From assembly GCA_938028705.1 (NCBI GenBank), contig CALIZI010000331.1, positions 1-39,789 of the forward strand: a DNA stretch of 39,789 nucleotides. Reading direction: 5' to 3'. This DNA is from an uncultured Saprospiraceae bacterium. GTDB lineage: Bacteria > Bacteroidota > Bacteroidia > Chitinophagales > Saprospiraceae. This document shows positions 6,274-14,524 of the stretch, one piece after another. The notes beneath the pieces are model-generated. The model was not told where the DNA came from, ran no database searches, and worked only from the letters and a program-made list of their open reading frames with translations. A program made the translations under genes and the position numbers. The number at the start of each line of letters is the position of its first letter. Position 1 is the first letter of the stretch.

Positions 6274-7367
6274 AAAACCAAATCTATGAACTTTATGGTC
6301 ATTTACTTACCGATAAAAGCGATAAAGCGGAAGCAAATAGGAAAGCCTGTAAATGCCCTTTTTATGGAGGCCTTTGTGACGGAGGAGGCAATAGATACCA
6401 AACATTTCTGAACAAACGTGTATTGGAAAATAACGATTTGGAAACTTACTTTGATGCTGATATTGAGCTAATTCCGCCCGGTGTTTGTTCGCTCATTGTC
6501 AAAGATGTAAAGTGGATAGTATGCCCAAGAAGAGTGTTCTCATTTTCAGAAAATAATACAAGAAATTATCACTCTGATTTTGTGTCTGGGTTAATAAAGC
6601 AATATTGTAGTCTAATTGAGAATGAGAAGATTGGTATATGGTCAGAGGCAAAAATAAGATATATTGAGAAGGACGGAGACGAAGAAGCGAAATCATTTGA
6701 TTATACTTTTGATTATGTGGTTGCTTCGGTGGCTCCTAAAAAATTGGTATCAATAGCTGATGAACTTGGGATTACTCAAAAAAAACTTCAAAATTCTCTT
6801 GAAAAGAAAGGTCATGTACTTTCGTTGCGAGATGGAGAGTATTACATGGAACATTATCCGGTTGGTAAACTAAATCTCATTGAAGTAATGACATCAAGTA
6901 CATCCGGTGGAAACAAAAACAAGGGAACAACGATTCAGCAAAGTTTTATCAACGCTATAAAAGGAGAAAATCACGAATCACCAGGTATAAATTATCGGCA
7001 AGTTTGGGCAAGAATGGTCAGTCAACTAATCGTGAAATCGCAGATTGGTGCTTATTGGAAAAGCAAGACCTTGTGGATTCTTCAAGATTCTTTGGTAAAA
7101 TATATCTCCAGAAGTACTGATTTGAATTTGCAGAAATTAATTTCCGAAGTTGCCAAAGAAATCAATATTGTAAGTCTGAAATACACAGATACTCCTGATG
7201 AAAACGGATGCCTAAAACTCGGTTTGGATAATCTTTACGCAGGAGAAATTCCTAAAATTACTGATGATACTGACTTCAATAAATTGCTTCAGGCTTCAGT
7301 AATACCCTCGATGGATTATGTAAGAAATAAAATCGTTTTGAAAATGCCAAAGTCAATATTGGATTAA
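6270..7367 (+). CDS. NotI-family restriction endonuclease (putative)
   Basis: A 365-residue protein. I assign it to the NotI family from the N-terminal cysteine arrangement and layout: ACKCPFYGGLCDGGGNRYQT (C27, C29, C36) followed by PPGVCSLIV (C73) and WIVCPRRVF (C84). NotI has a comparable cysteine-bound iron site and the phrase VCPxR. A plausible PD-(D/E)XK-type core is SFDYTFDYVVASV (D145 or D149) with LNLIEVMTS (E206), matching the Asp and Glu positions of NotI. The length is also similar (NotI is about 380). The four-base overlap with the methyltransferase supports a type II system. The recognition sequence cannot be read from the gene. The stop is followed within about 35 bases by repeat D. 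Confidence 0.7.
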   Translation: MKNQIYELYGHLLTDKSDKAEANRKACKCPFYGGLCDGGGNRYQTFLNKRVLENNDLETYFDADIELIPPGVCSLIVKDVKWIVCPRRVFSFSENNTRNYHSDFVSGLIKQYCSLIENEKIGIWSEAKIRYIEKDGDEEAKSFDYTFDYVVASVAPKKLVSIADELGITQKKLQNSLEKKGHVLSLRDGEYYMEHYPVGKLNLIEVMTSSTSGGNKNKGTTIQQSFINAIKGENHESPGINYRQVWARMVSQLIVKSQIGAYWKSKTLWILQDSLVKYISRSTDLNLQKLISEVAKEINIVSLKYTDTPDENGCLKLGLDNLYAGEIPKITDDTDFNKLLQASVIPSMDYVRNKIVLKMPKSILD

Positions 7368-7400
7368 AAGTTCCCTCAACACCCTGTTACGAATGACGGC

Positions 7401-7595
7401 ATCCAGCCCACATAGTGCGTGTGGTGGATGGCTTGCGGTCGGGCAGAGGTGGCTTGTCGGGGAGCTTACTCGGCGGACATTTTTAAAATGTCAGGCGAGA
7501 AGCGTAGCACAAAAAACATCCAAACCTAAGCGTCATACCGTCTCGACTGAGCGGAAAGCATCTGTTTGACTTTTAGCAATATTTTAAATGGAAGC
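7401..7595. repeat. Module-punctuating repeat, copy D (partial)
   Basis: It matches copies C and E from about ATCCAGCCCAC through the GC-rich block, AAGCGTAGCACAAAAAA and GTTTGACTTTTAGCAATATT to AAATGGAAGC, and then stops. The terminator and promoter portion are missing. A short unrelated segment (7596-7671) containing an ATTCCGCG/CGCGGAAT hairpin separates it from copy E. The gap between the endonuclease stop and the next gene at 8145 thus holds copies D and E and no gene. Confidence 0.85.
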
Positions 7596-7626
7596 GACTG
7601 TTTGACAGCTTGCCAAGACTAGGCAG

Positions 7627-7647
7627 ATTCCGCGTCGAGCGCGGAAT
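7627..7647. repeat. Small GC-rich hairpin between repeats D and E
   Basis: ATTCCGCG and CGCGGAAT form an 8-bp stem with a 5-base loop. It is followed by GACGG and no T-run, so it looks like a REP-type palindrome rather than a terminator. Confidence 0.5.
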
Positions 7648-7900
7648 GACGGTGGCTTTTGGGTGGAAAACCGTAGCGTGGTGCTTCCAGTCCGCGTTGT
7701 GTGCGTGTGGCTTGCGGTCGGGCAGAGGTGGCTTGTCGGGGAGCTTACTCGGCGGACATTTTTAAAATGTCAGGCGAGAAGCGTAGCACAAATAACACCC
7801 AAACCTAAGCGTCATACTGTCTCGACTGAGCCGAGAGCATCTGTTTGACTTTTAGCAATATTTTAAATGGAAGCTCCTTATAATACACCTTAAATCAGAG

Positions 7901-7937
7901 CGTCTTGCTGTATCGGCTGAACCGATATAGCAAGACG
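7901..7937 (+). terminator. Hairpin terminator in repeat E
   Basis: Same 16-base arms as at 5052-5088, followed by a T-rich segment. It would end transcription from the restriction-modification operon. Confidence 0.7.
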
Positions 7938-7999
7938 ATTGCTTTTTGGGGTTTTTAGTTTTTTTAGTGCTGAAAACGGGTGGGCTTTTCGATTTTTTG

Positions 8000-8007
8000 T
8001 ATATTTG
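8000..8007 (+). promoter_or_regulatory. -7 box in right end of repeat E
   Basis: TATATTTG, identical to the boxes in repeats A and C. It lies 137 bases before the ATG at 8145, so any transcript would carry a long AT-rich leader. Confidence 0.4.
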
Positions 8008-8144
8008 TGATGTTGATAGCTTCAGAGAGGTTGACTTCGAACTTTTTTAATTTTTTTTGTAGAGTATTTGAATTGAGAGTAGGTGTCGTAATTTTTCTGT
8101 AAAAAATAGAACAAGCTTATCTTGATGGAATCATAATAATCATT

Positions 8145-9659
8145 ATGGACAATTATTTCGCTCAATTATTTATAGACACTGGGGCAGGATTCAGTGAAAA
8201 AGAATCTATCACGAAAGACATCGATATAGGTGAATACTTTTTAATATTTGAACTGGAAGATTACAAAAATATTCGCGCCTTGCGCTTCGACCCCTCCAAT
8301 AGCATCGTAGCATTATATATAAATAAAATAGAAATTATCTCTATAGATGGGGATAATTTTGAAGTGGGGTATGAGGATAATGCTTTGGAGCGGCACAGTG
8401 ATTTGGCGATTTTTGATAGCGGCGACCCCAATCTCACCCTCAATTTTGATTTCAATCAAAAACTTGACAAAATTGTCATCAATGTCGATTATATTGCATT
8501 TGGAATAAGTGTATATCCGTATATAATTGAAAATCAGCGAGAATTACTCAAAGTTAAAGAACAAAAACGTACTCATATCCAGAGTCTCGAAAGTGAGTTA
8601 AACGAAATGAGAGCTATTCTTCAAGCTCAAGATGACACTGATAATCCCTTTTCGTATGACAAACTAAATATAAGATTCAATGAGATATACGAATACTTGA
8701 AACTCGAAGAAGTAATTAAAGGGAAAAGTGATTTAGCTAAACAATTAAATACGTACAGTCATGTAGTAAATGCTATTCTGAAGGGAAAAAGGAATTTAAC
8801 TGCATCTCAAATATTTTTGTTAATAACCAAATTTGACATAAATGCTGACTATATTTTCAAAGGTGAAGAGCCTATTTTGCAAAAAAACAGGAAAGAAGGT
8901 TTTGATGAAATTTCAGACAGAGCCAAATCTGAACAAAAATTTGAGATACCAATTCCTAATCAAATAAAGACAGCGATAAAGCAATATCTGATTTATTTCA
9001 ACGATTATGCTCGAATTACAAGAGGAATGGAAGTTAATTTAGAAGTGAGAAATAGTGAGAACGGATTAGAAATTGAAATACCTGCAAATCAAGACGAGAT
9101 AAAAGTTGGTGAACTATTAGAAGAATATTTTGGATTGGTAAAAGAGAAAATAGAGGAAATAAATCCTACAATAGAACGGGAAATAGAAGAAAATAAAAAA
9201 GATATTTTTATGGTTGAGTTGAGAAACCAAGTTAGAACTTTGCAGGGTTCCCTTGAACTTAAAGCTGTAGAAAATAAAACACTAATAGAATCAGTCAACT
9301 TTATGCAGAAATTACTCTTAGCTGAAAAACAAAATGTGAAACCAATTTTCATCCAGGCAAGTAGTAACAGTCAAGCAATTCAAGAGAATACCGTTGAGAT
9401 TGAAAATAAAATAAAAATCAAACCCGAAAATAATGAGGCAATATGGAAATCAATTGAAAGTATCAAACAAGAGATTTTGGCAGACAAAGAAATTGACAGT
9501 AAATTTCAAAGTGATGTTTTTGGTTTATTCATTGAACTCGAAAAAGAATTACCCAAAGGCGAAGTAGATAAAGGATTGATAAACAAAATATTAGAGAAGA
9601 GTTCTAAGGTTTCCTCAATCGGAACTTTTATGATTAACCTGATAAAATACTTGAGTTAA
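8145..9659 (+). CDS. Multidomain HTH/coiled-coil protein of unknown function
   Basis: A 504-residue soluble protein with several parts. Residues 1-125 look like a beta-sandwich (FLIFELEDYKNIRALRFDP, YINKIEIISIDG), similar in style to accessory domains on some glycosyltransferases. Residues 130-155 are a coiled coil. Residues about 175-245 form an XRE-like helix-turn-helix ending in FDINADYIFKGEEPI, the same style as the repressor at 38747 (KINPVYIYTGEGPMF). Residues 270-400 contain IKQYLIYFNDYARITRGMEV and long charged helices. The C-terminus has a Ser/Asn/Gln stretch, another helical region and a short hydrophobic tail. I recall similar C-terminal modules on multidomain Bacteroidota signalling or conflict proteins but cannot name a family. 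It is strongly AT-rich and sits behind repeat E, so acquisition with the module array is likely. Confidence 0.6.
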   Translation: MDNYFAQLFIDTGAGFSEKESITKDIDIGEYFLIFELEDYKNIRALRFDPSNSIVALYINKIEIISIDGDNFEVGYEDNALERHSDLAIFDSGDPNLTLNFDFNQKLDKIVINVDYIAFGISVYPYIIENQRELLKVKEQKRTHIQSLESELNEMRAILQAQDDTDNPFSYDKLNIRFNEIYEYLKLEEVIKGKSDLAKQLNTYSHVVNAILKGKRNLTASQIFLLITKFDINADYIFKGEEPILQKNRKEGFDEISDRAKSEQKFEIPIPNQIKTAIKQYLIYFNDYARITRGMEVNLEVRNSENGLEIEIPANQDEIKVGELLEEYFGLVKEKIEEINPTIEREIEENKKDIFMVELRNQVRTLQGSLELKAVENKTLIESVNFMQKLLLAEKQNVKPIFIQASSNSQAIQENTVEIENKIKIKPENNEAIWKSIESIKQEILADKEIDSKFQSDVFGLFIELEKELPKGEVDKGLINKILEKSSKVSSIGTFMINLIKYLS

Positions 9660-9713
9660 AAATAATATTTCAATAAAAGTTATAATTTTCTTAAAACTAC
9701 AATTTCCTTCCAT

Positions 9714-9721
9714 TAATTTTG
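9714..9721 (+). promoter_or_regulatory. Possible -7 box TAATTTTG
   Basis: It fits TAnnTTTG in the 187-base spacer before the 281-residue gene, leaving a leader of about 120 bases. No -33 TTTG is seen. It suggests that gene may have its own promoter. Confidence 0.3.
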
Positions 9722-9846
9722 CATTTATACCATAACTTCACATAATATTTTAATTTCAAGAAAATAGCATCTTGAGAATACCAAAAATCAATCGCTCCCG
9801 TCAGATTGAAACATGTTTTTATTTTTCATAACAAAATTTTAAGTTT

Positions 9847-10692
9847 ATGAATATTTTTGATTTAAAAAAACGCTTAATTGCAGGCAATGTTGAGTATGTG
9901 TATCAAATATTGAGCAAACACTTTACAAACAACATTGACGACCCTTTGTATTACCAATTCCAAACTCTGGAATCTGACTACCTAAATGCACGAAAATCAA
10001 GTCTCACTCTTACTGGTCAATGGCAATCCAAATTTCTGGATATTCTTGATGACATGGATGAGCTTGATTTGGACGCACATCAAGCGGGTGAAACTTCAAA
10101 TCCTCGTAAGAAAAGAAAAAAACGATCTGTATTAATCGGAATGCTGTGTGCCTTATCTATCGGATTGTATTTTTTACCTCAAACTGTAACTGGCCCGATT
10201 GTAGGAATGGGTGTTGCATCCACTCCTAAAAACTTCTCATGCCAATATGAAGATAAACATGATTGTGACCCTAACAAAGAATATGACAAACTGATACAAA
10301 AAGAAATTGATAATATAACAAATTTTACAACTTATTTAAGTGAAAATGATAAAATACGTGAAATTCAGCTATACTATGTTGAACTTATAGAATATCATAA
10401 AATTAATCAGGCATTAAGAGAATTAAATATTATAATAAAAGAAAATTCTCATCAGAAAATTGATGCTGCATTACTGTCATGTAGAAACTATAGAGTTCAA
10501 AAAGATTTTGAAAGCTACTATACTAGAACTTGTAATTATGATATTTATGATGTTACATGCAATAAGGTTGTACTTTCAATACTTGAATTAATAAAAGAGT
10601 TAGAAATTGATGATATAGATATAGAAAAATGGGAAAAACAACGCTTAAATTATTGGCAACAATTCAAACAACGTTTAGGTGACTTTTGGTAA
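9847..10692 (+). CDS. Membrane protein with N-terminal effector-associated-like domain
   Basis: A 281-residue protein in three parts. Residues 1-75 (FDLKKRLIAGNVEYVYQILSK ... LESDYLNARKSSLTLTG then a DILDDMDEL helix) closely follow the pattern of the small helical effector-associated domains of bacterial conflict systems (L-I-A-x-G-x-x-E, then a helix ending in a residue set like R-x-S-x-L-x-x-G). A basic run RKKRKKR (about 87-94) precedes one membrane segment (about 95-125, LIGMLCALSIGLYFLP). The remaining 155 residues should be outside the cytoplasm by the positive-inside rule and hold five cysteines (CQYEDKHDC, SCRNY, TCNYDIYDVTC). I infer a membrane-anchored effector or adaptor recruited through the N-terminal domain. 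The gene 187 bases upstream may be its partner. Family assignment is from pattern memory only. Confidence 0.55.
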   Translation: MNIFDLKKRLIAGNVEYVYQILSKHFTNNIDDPLYYQFQTLESDYLNARKSSLTLTGQWQSKFLDILDDMDELDLDAHQAGETSNPRKKRKKRSVLIGMLCALSIGLYFLPQTVTGPIVGMGVASTPKNFSCQYEDKHDCDPNKEYDKLIQKEIDNITNFTTYLSENDKIREIQLYYVELIEYHKINQALRELNIIIKENSHQKIDAALLSCRNYRVQKDFESYYTRTCNYDIYDVTCNKVVLSILELIKELEIDDIDIEKWEKQRLNYWQQFKQRLGDFW

Positions 10693-10702
10693 ATAATAAA
10701 AG

Positions 10703-10740
10703 GCAGCAAGTTGAGGAATTGACCTTAACTTGTTGTCTTA
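10703..10740 (+). terminator. Terminator behind the 281-aa gene
   Basis: The arms CAAGTTGAGG and CCTTAACTTG pair with one G-T wobble, and TTGTCTTAACT follows. A weak factor-independent terminator, 15 bases after the stop. Confidence 0.45.
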
Positions 10741-10805
10741 ACTATTCCAAAATTTCCCCCAACACCCTGTTAGTAACTTCCAAAAAATCTCACCAAATTT
10801 CTCCG

Positions 10806-10813
10806 TATTTTTG
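10806..10813 (+). promoter_or_regulatory. -7 box upstream of dnaE
   Basis: TATTTTTG fits TAnnTTTG and lies 68 bases before the dnaE start. A -33 element is not clear. Confidence 0.4.
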
Positions 10814-10881
10814 CGGTATATAAAATTGTCACCAGACGAAAAAATTAACCGTTCACCATTAATCATTAACCATTAAATAAT

Positions 10882-13800
10882 ATGGATTTCTGCCATTTAC
10901 ACTGCCACACCCAATATTCTTTGCTTGATGGTGCCTCTGAGATAGGCGCGATGATGGACAAAGCCGTCCGCGACGGACAAAAAGGCGTGGCACTGACCGA
11001 CCATGGGAATATGTTTGGGGCGTTTAAATTTGTGGCGGAAGCCAAGAAACGTGACCTTAAAGCCATGATAGGCTGTGAGTTTTATATGGTAAAAGACCGT
11101 CATGTAAAATCATTTTCGAAAGCAAAAGGGCAGAAAGACAAACGCTATCATCAGCTCTTATTGGCGAAAAATCAGACGGGGTATCAGAATTTGTGTAAGC
11201 TGTGTTCTTTGGGATTTATGGAGGGTTTGTACTCCAAATTTCCGCGAATTGATAAGGAATTATTGCTGCAATATCACGAGGGATTGATTGCGACGAGTTG
11301 TTGTATCGGGGCGGAGATTCCGCAGGCAATTTTGCATCATGGTGAAGAACGCGCAGAGGAACTTTTGAAGTGGTGGTACGACCTGTTTGGCGACGATTTT
11401 TACATCGAATTGCAGCGACATCAGGGCTTGGAGAACATCGACGGCTTAGGGATTTCGCAAGAAGATATTAATCAGGTTTTATTAAAATTTGCCAATAAAT
11501 ATAACATAAAAGTCATTGCGACGAATGATTCGCACTACGTAGAAGAAGAGGATTGGATGCCGCACGATATTTTGTTGTGCGTCAATACGGGGCAGAAAAT
11601 GGAGGAGGCAAATCGCTTCAAATTTCCGAGTTCTGATTTTTATTTTAAGACCCAAGCGCAGATGACGCAGTTGTTTAGCGATGTGCCGCAAGCGATTGAC
11701 AATACGATGGAAATTTACAGCAAAATCGACCATCTCGAACTCGCGCGAGACGTTTTGCTGCCCGCTTATCCACTACCGCCCGGCTTCCAAACGCAAGATG
11801 AATTTTTGCGCCATCTCACCTACGAGGGCGCGAAAAAACGCTATGGCGAAATCACAGAAATCGTGCGCGAAAGGCTTGATTTTGAGTTGAATGTCATCAA
11901 GGCATCGGGTTATCCGGGTTACTTTTTGATTGTACAAGATTTTACGACAGAGGCGCGAAGAATGGGCGTTGCCGTAGGTCCCGGACGGGGTTCGGCGGCA
12001 GGTTCGGCGGTGGCGTATTGTGTGGGTATCACGAATGTTGACCCGATAAAATACGACCTACTTTTTGAGCGTTTTTTGAATCCGGAAAGGGTGTCGATGC
12101 CCGATATTGATATTGATTTTGATGATGAAGGTCGCTCAAAAATCATTGATTATGTGATTGATAAATATGGTAAAAATCAAGTCGCACAAATCATTACTTA
12201 TGGTTCGATGGCGGCGCGTTCGTCGATAAAAGACGTGGGGCGGGTCATGGATGTGCCTTTGGATGAAGTCGTAAAAGTGACCAAATCTTTTCCCGATAAT
12301 TTGGGGGCTACGCTTAGAAAAGTCTTAGCCGACAAAGAAATGGACCCCAAATTAAAAGACGCGATGAACTCCGAAGATGTCGAAAAGGCGCGAGTTTTCC
12401 GCGAATTGGCAGCCGAAGACAGCGTTTCGGGTAAGATGATTCGCTTGGCGAAAAAACTCGAAGGCTCGATAAGAAATACAGGAATTCACGCTTGCGGAGT
12501 CATCATTACACCGGATGATATTACGAATTATGTACCGGTTTCGGTGGCGAAAGATTCCGAATTATTGGTGTCACAATTCGATAATAGCGTTGCCGAAGAT
12601 GCGGGTTTGCTCAAGATGGATTTCTTGGGATTAAAGACCCTGACGATTATCCGCGATGCCATTCGTTTGGTCAAACAAACCAACGGAATTGACATTGACC
12701 CCGACGAAATTCCACTGGACGACGAAGCGACTTATCAGCTTTTCCAACGCGGCGAAACCGTTGGTATTTTCCAATATGAGTCGGGCGGTATGCAGAAGCA
12801 CATGCGCGACCTCAAACCCAATAAATTTGAGGATTTGATTGCGATGAATGCCTTGTATCGTCCCGGTCCGCTGGCGTATATTCCCGACTTTATTGCCCGT
12901 AAACATGGTCGCCAAAAAGTGACTTACGACCTCCCCGCAATGGAGGAATATTTATCCGAAACTTACGGGATTACGGTCTATCAGGAGCAAGTGATGTTGC
13001 TCTCGCAAAAGCTCGCCGGCTTCTCGAAAGGTGAGGCGGATGTGCTGCGAAAAGGGATGGGTAAAAAGAAGAAAAAGGTCGTAGATGCGATGTACCCGAA
13101 ATTCGTAGAAGGCTGTGCGGCGAATGGTCATCCGAAAGAAAAAGTGGATAAAATTTGGAAGGATTGGGAGGCATTTGCGTCTTATGCCTTCAACAAATCG
13201 CACTCGACTTGCTATGCACTCGTGGCGTTCCAAACGGCGTATTTGAAGGCGAATTATCCGGCAGAATTTATGGCTTCGGTACTGACGCATAATAAGAGCG
13301 ATATTTCAAAAGTGACCTTCTTTTTGCGCGAATGTAAACGCATGGGCTTGGACGTTCTCGGACCGGATGTGAACGAAAGCGGCATGAATTTTAATGTCAA
13401 TAAAAAAGGGCAAATTCGCTTCGGCATGTCGGCATTGAAAGGTGTGGGCGAAGGTCCGGTAGAGGCGATTTTGGAAGAACGCGAAAAGGGCGGTGCTTAT
13501 GTGAGTATTTTTGATATGACGCGACGTTTGCCCCTGCGCTCGGTCAATAAAAAAGCGATGGAAAGTCTTGCCTATGGCGGTGGTTTTGATTGTTTTACAG
13601 ATAATCACAGAGCGCAATATTTTGTAGAATCAGAGAAATATCCTACCGTACTCGAACACGCCTTAAAATACGGCGCAGCCCACCAAGCCCAACAAGCAAA
13701 TCAACAAAATTCTCTATTTGGCGGTACAGACGAGGGCATGATTCCCGAACCAAAAATGCCCCAAAGCGAGGAGTGGAATTTGATTACAAAACTCGAAAAA

Positions 13801-14415
13801 GAAAAAGAAGTGACGGGCATTTATGTGTCGGGGCATCCGCTGGATAATTACCGTTTTGAGATAGAAAGTTTTACGAATTGTACGCTCGAAGAAGCCGAAA
13901 ATAATCAGAAAAGCGGTAGAGAATTGAAGCTCGCAGGTATCGTGACCCGCGCTGTGCATCGCATCAGCAAAAAGGGTACGGGTTGGGGCGATTTTGCGAT
14001 TCAGGATTTCAACGGCGCACTCGAAATGCGGATGTTTAGCGGCGATTATATGAAGTTTAAAAATTTCTTTGAACCCGGTGCCATCCTATTCCTGAAAGGC
14101 AGCTATAAAACCCGTTGGAATAATGACGATGAGTACGAATTTAAAGTGAAGGAAGTCCAACTATTGGAAGATGTCGCCAAAGATAGCACGCAAGGTATCA
14201 CCCTGACCTTCCACATCAATGACGTAACCAAAGACTTCATCGAAAAGATTGATACACTCTGTACGCAACATAAAGGCAAACACAAAATCCAAATGGTGGT
14301 GGAAGACCCGGAAGAACGTGTCCGCATTGCCCTACGCGCTAAAGCACGTAAGGTGAATGCTAATGAACTTGTGGGGGCTTTGAGTGAGATGGGGGTTAGG
14401 TGTCGGTTGAATTAA
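10882..14415 (+). CDS. dnaE: DNA polymerase III subunit alpha
   Basis: The 1177-residue replicative polymerase subunit (family C). It starts with the PHP domain motif FCHLHCHTQYSLLDGA. The palm has PGRGSAAGSAVAYC near residue 365 and the catalytic acidic motif PDIDIDFDDEGR near 407-418. Further along are NTGIHACGVIITPDD, GIFQYESGGMQKHM, KKKKKVVDAMYPKF and the helix-hairpin-helix region. The C-terminus has an OB-fold segment (LAGIVTRAVHRISKKGTGWGDFAIQD, about 1010-1060). The length is close to the E. coli protein, with no intein or insertion visible. The upstream gap carries a promoter box; it appears to be transcribed alone. The stop codon overlaps the first base of an 82-bp perfect palindrome. 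Confidence 0.98.
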   Translation: MDFCHLHCHTQYSLLDGASEIGAMMDKAVRDGQKGVALTDHGNMFGAFKFVAEAKKRDLKAMIGCEFYMVKDRHVKSFSKAKGQKDKRYHQLLLAKNQTGYQNLCKLCSLGFMEGLYSKFPRIDKELLLQYHEGLIATSCCIGAEIPQAILHHGEERAEELLKWWYDLFGDDFYIELQRHQGLENIDGLGISQEDINQVLLKFANKYNIKVIATNDSHYVEEEDWMPHDILLCVNTGQKMEEANRFKFPSSDFYFKTQAQMTQLFSDVPQAIDNTMEIYSKIDHLELARDVLLPAYPLPPGFQTQDEFLRHLTYEGAKKRYGEITEIVRERLDFELNVIKASGYPGYFLIVQDFTTEARRMGVAVGPGRGSAAGSAVAYCVGITNVDPIKYDLLFERFLNPERVSMPDIDIDFDDEGRSKIIDYVIDKYGKNQVAQIITYGSMAARSSIKDVGRVMDVPLDEVVKVTKSFPDNLGATLRKVLADKEMDPKLKDAMNSEDVEKARVFRELAAEDSVSGKMIRLAKKLEGSIRNTGIHACGVIITPDDITNYVPVSVAKDSELLVSQFDNSVAEDAGLLKMDFLGLKTLTIIRDAIRLVKQTNGIDIDPDEIPLDDEATYQLFQRGETVGIFQYESGGMQKHMRDLKPNKFEDLIAMNALYRPGPLAYIPDFIARKHGRQKVTYDLPAMEEYLSETYGITVYQEQVMLLSQKLAGFSKGEADVLRKGMGKKKKKVVDAMYPKFVEGCAANGHPKEKVDKIWKDWEAFASYAFNKSHSTCYALVAFQTAYLKANYPAEFMASVLTHNKSDISKVTFFLRECKRMGLDVLGPDVNESGMNFNVNKKGQIRFGMSALKGVGEGPVEAILEEREKGGAYVSIFDMTRRLPLRSVNKKAMESLAYGGGFDCFTDNHRAQYFVESEKYPTVLEHALKYGAAHQAQQANQQNSLFGGTDEGMIPEPKMPQSEEWNLITKLEKEKEVTGIYVSGHPLDNYRFEIESFTNCTLEEAENNQKSGRELKLAGIVTRAVHRISKKGTGWGDFAIQDFNGALEMRMFSGDYMKFKNFFEPGAILFLKGSYKTRWNNDDEYEFKVKEVQLLEDVAKDSTQGITLTFHINDVTKDFIEKIDTLCTQHKGKHKIQMVVEDPEERVRIALRAKARKVNANELVGALSEMGVRCRLN

Positions 14416-14495
14416 AATTAAATTTGCGAACCAACCATTTGTAGGGACAGGGCATGCCCTGTCCCTACAAATGGTTGGTTCGCAAATTTAATTTT
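14414..14495. repeat. 82-bp perfect palindrome 1 (REP core, private arms)
   Basis: Centred at 14454/14455, with two 41-base arms that pair without a mismatch. The inner 14 bases of each arm (GTAGGGACAGGGCA) are shared with the palindromes at 14803 and 15359. The outer 27 bases are unique to this site. The left arm starts within the dnaE stop codon. It may double as a terminator for dnaE (T-rich stretch after 14500), but its origin as a REP-type element of the adjacent transposase is more telling. Confidence 0.9.
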
Positions 14496-14524
14496 GGTGC
14501 GTTTTTTCCTGCGTTTTTCGCCAT

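Larger units (their letters stand above)
7672..8027. repeat. Module-punctuating repeat, copy E (full length)
   Basis: About 356 bp, parallel to copy C over its whole length, with a short deletion in the variable stretch after CCGCGTTGTGTGCGTGTGG. It includes the terminator hairpin (7901-7937) and TATATTTG at 8000-8007, and ends at GCTTCAGAGAGG. It lies upstream of the 504-residue gene. Together with copy C it brackets the methyltransferase and endonuclease genes as direct repeats. Confidence 0.9.

Noticed and set aside
7663-7848. A 61-codon open frame before the 504-aa gene
   Set aside because: It is made of repeat copy E, shares peptide phrases with the false frames of copy A, and has no independent start signal.
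2368-8027. Integron with attC sites
   Set aside because: The repeats lie behind genes as attC sites do, but I find no RYYYAAC/GTTRRRY ends and no integrase. Copies C and E are also much longer, and carry terminator and promoter. Kept only as an analogy.
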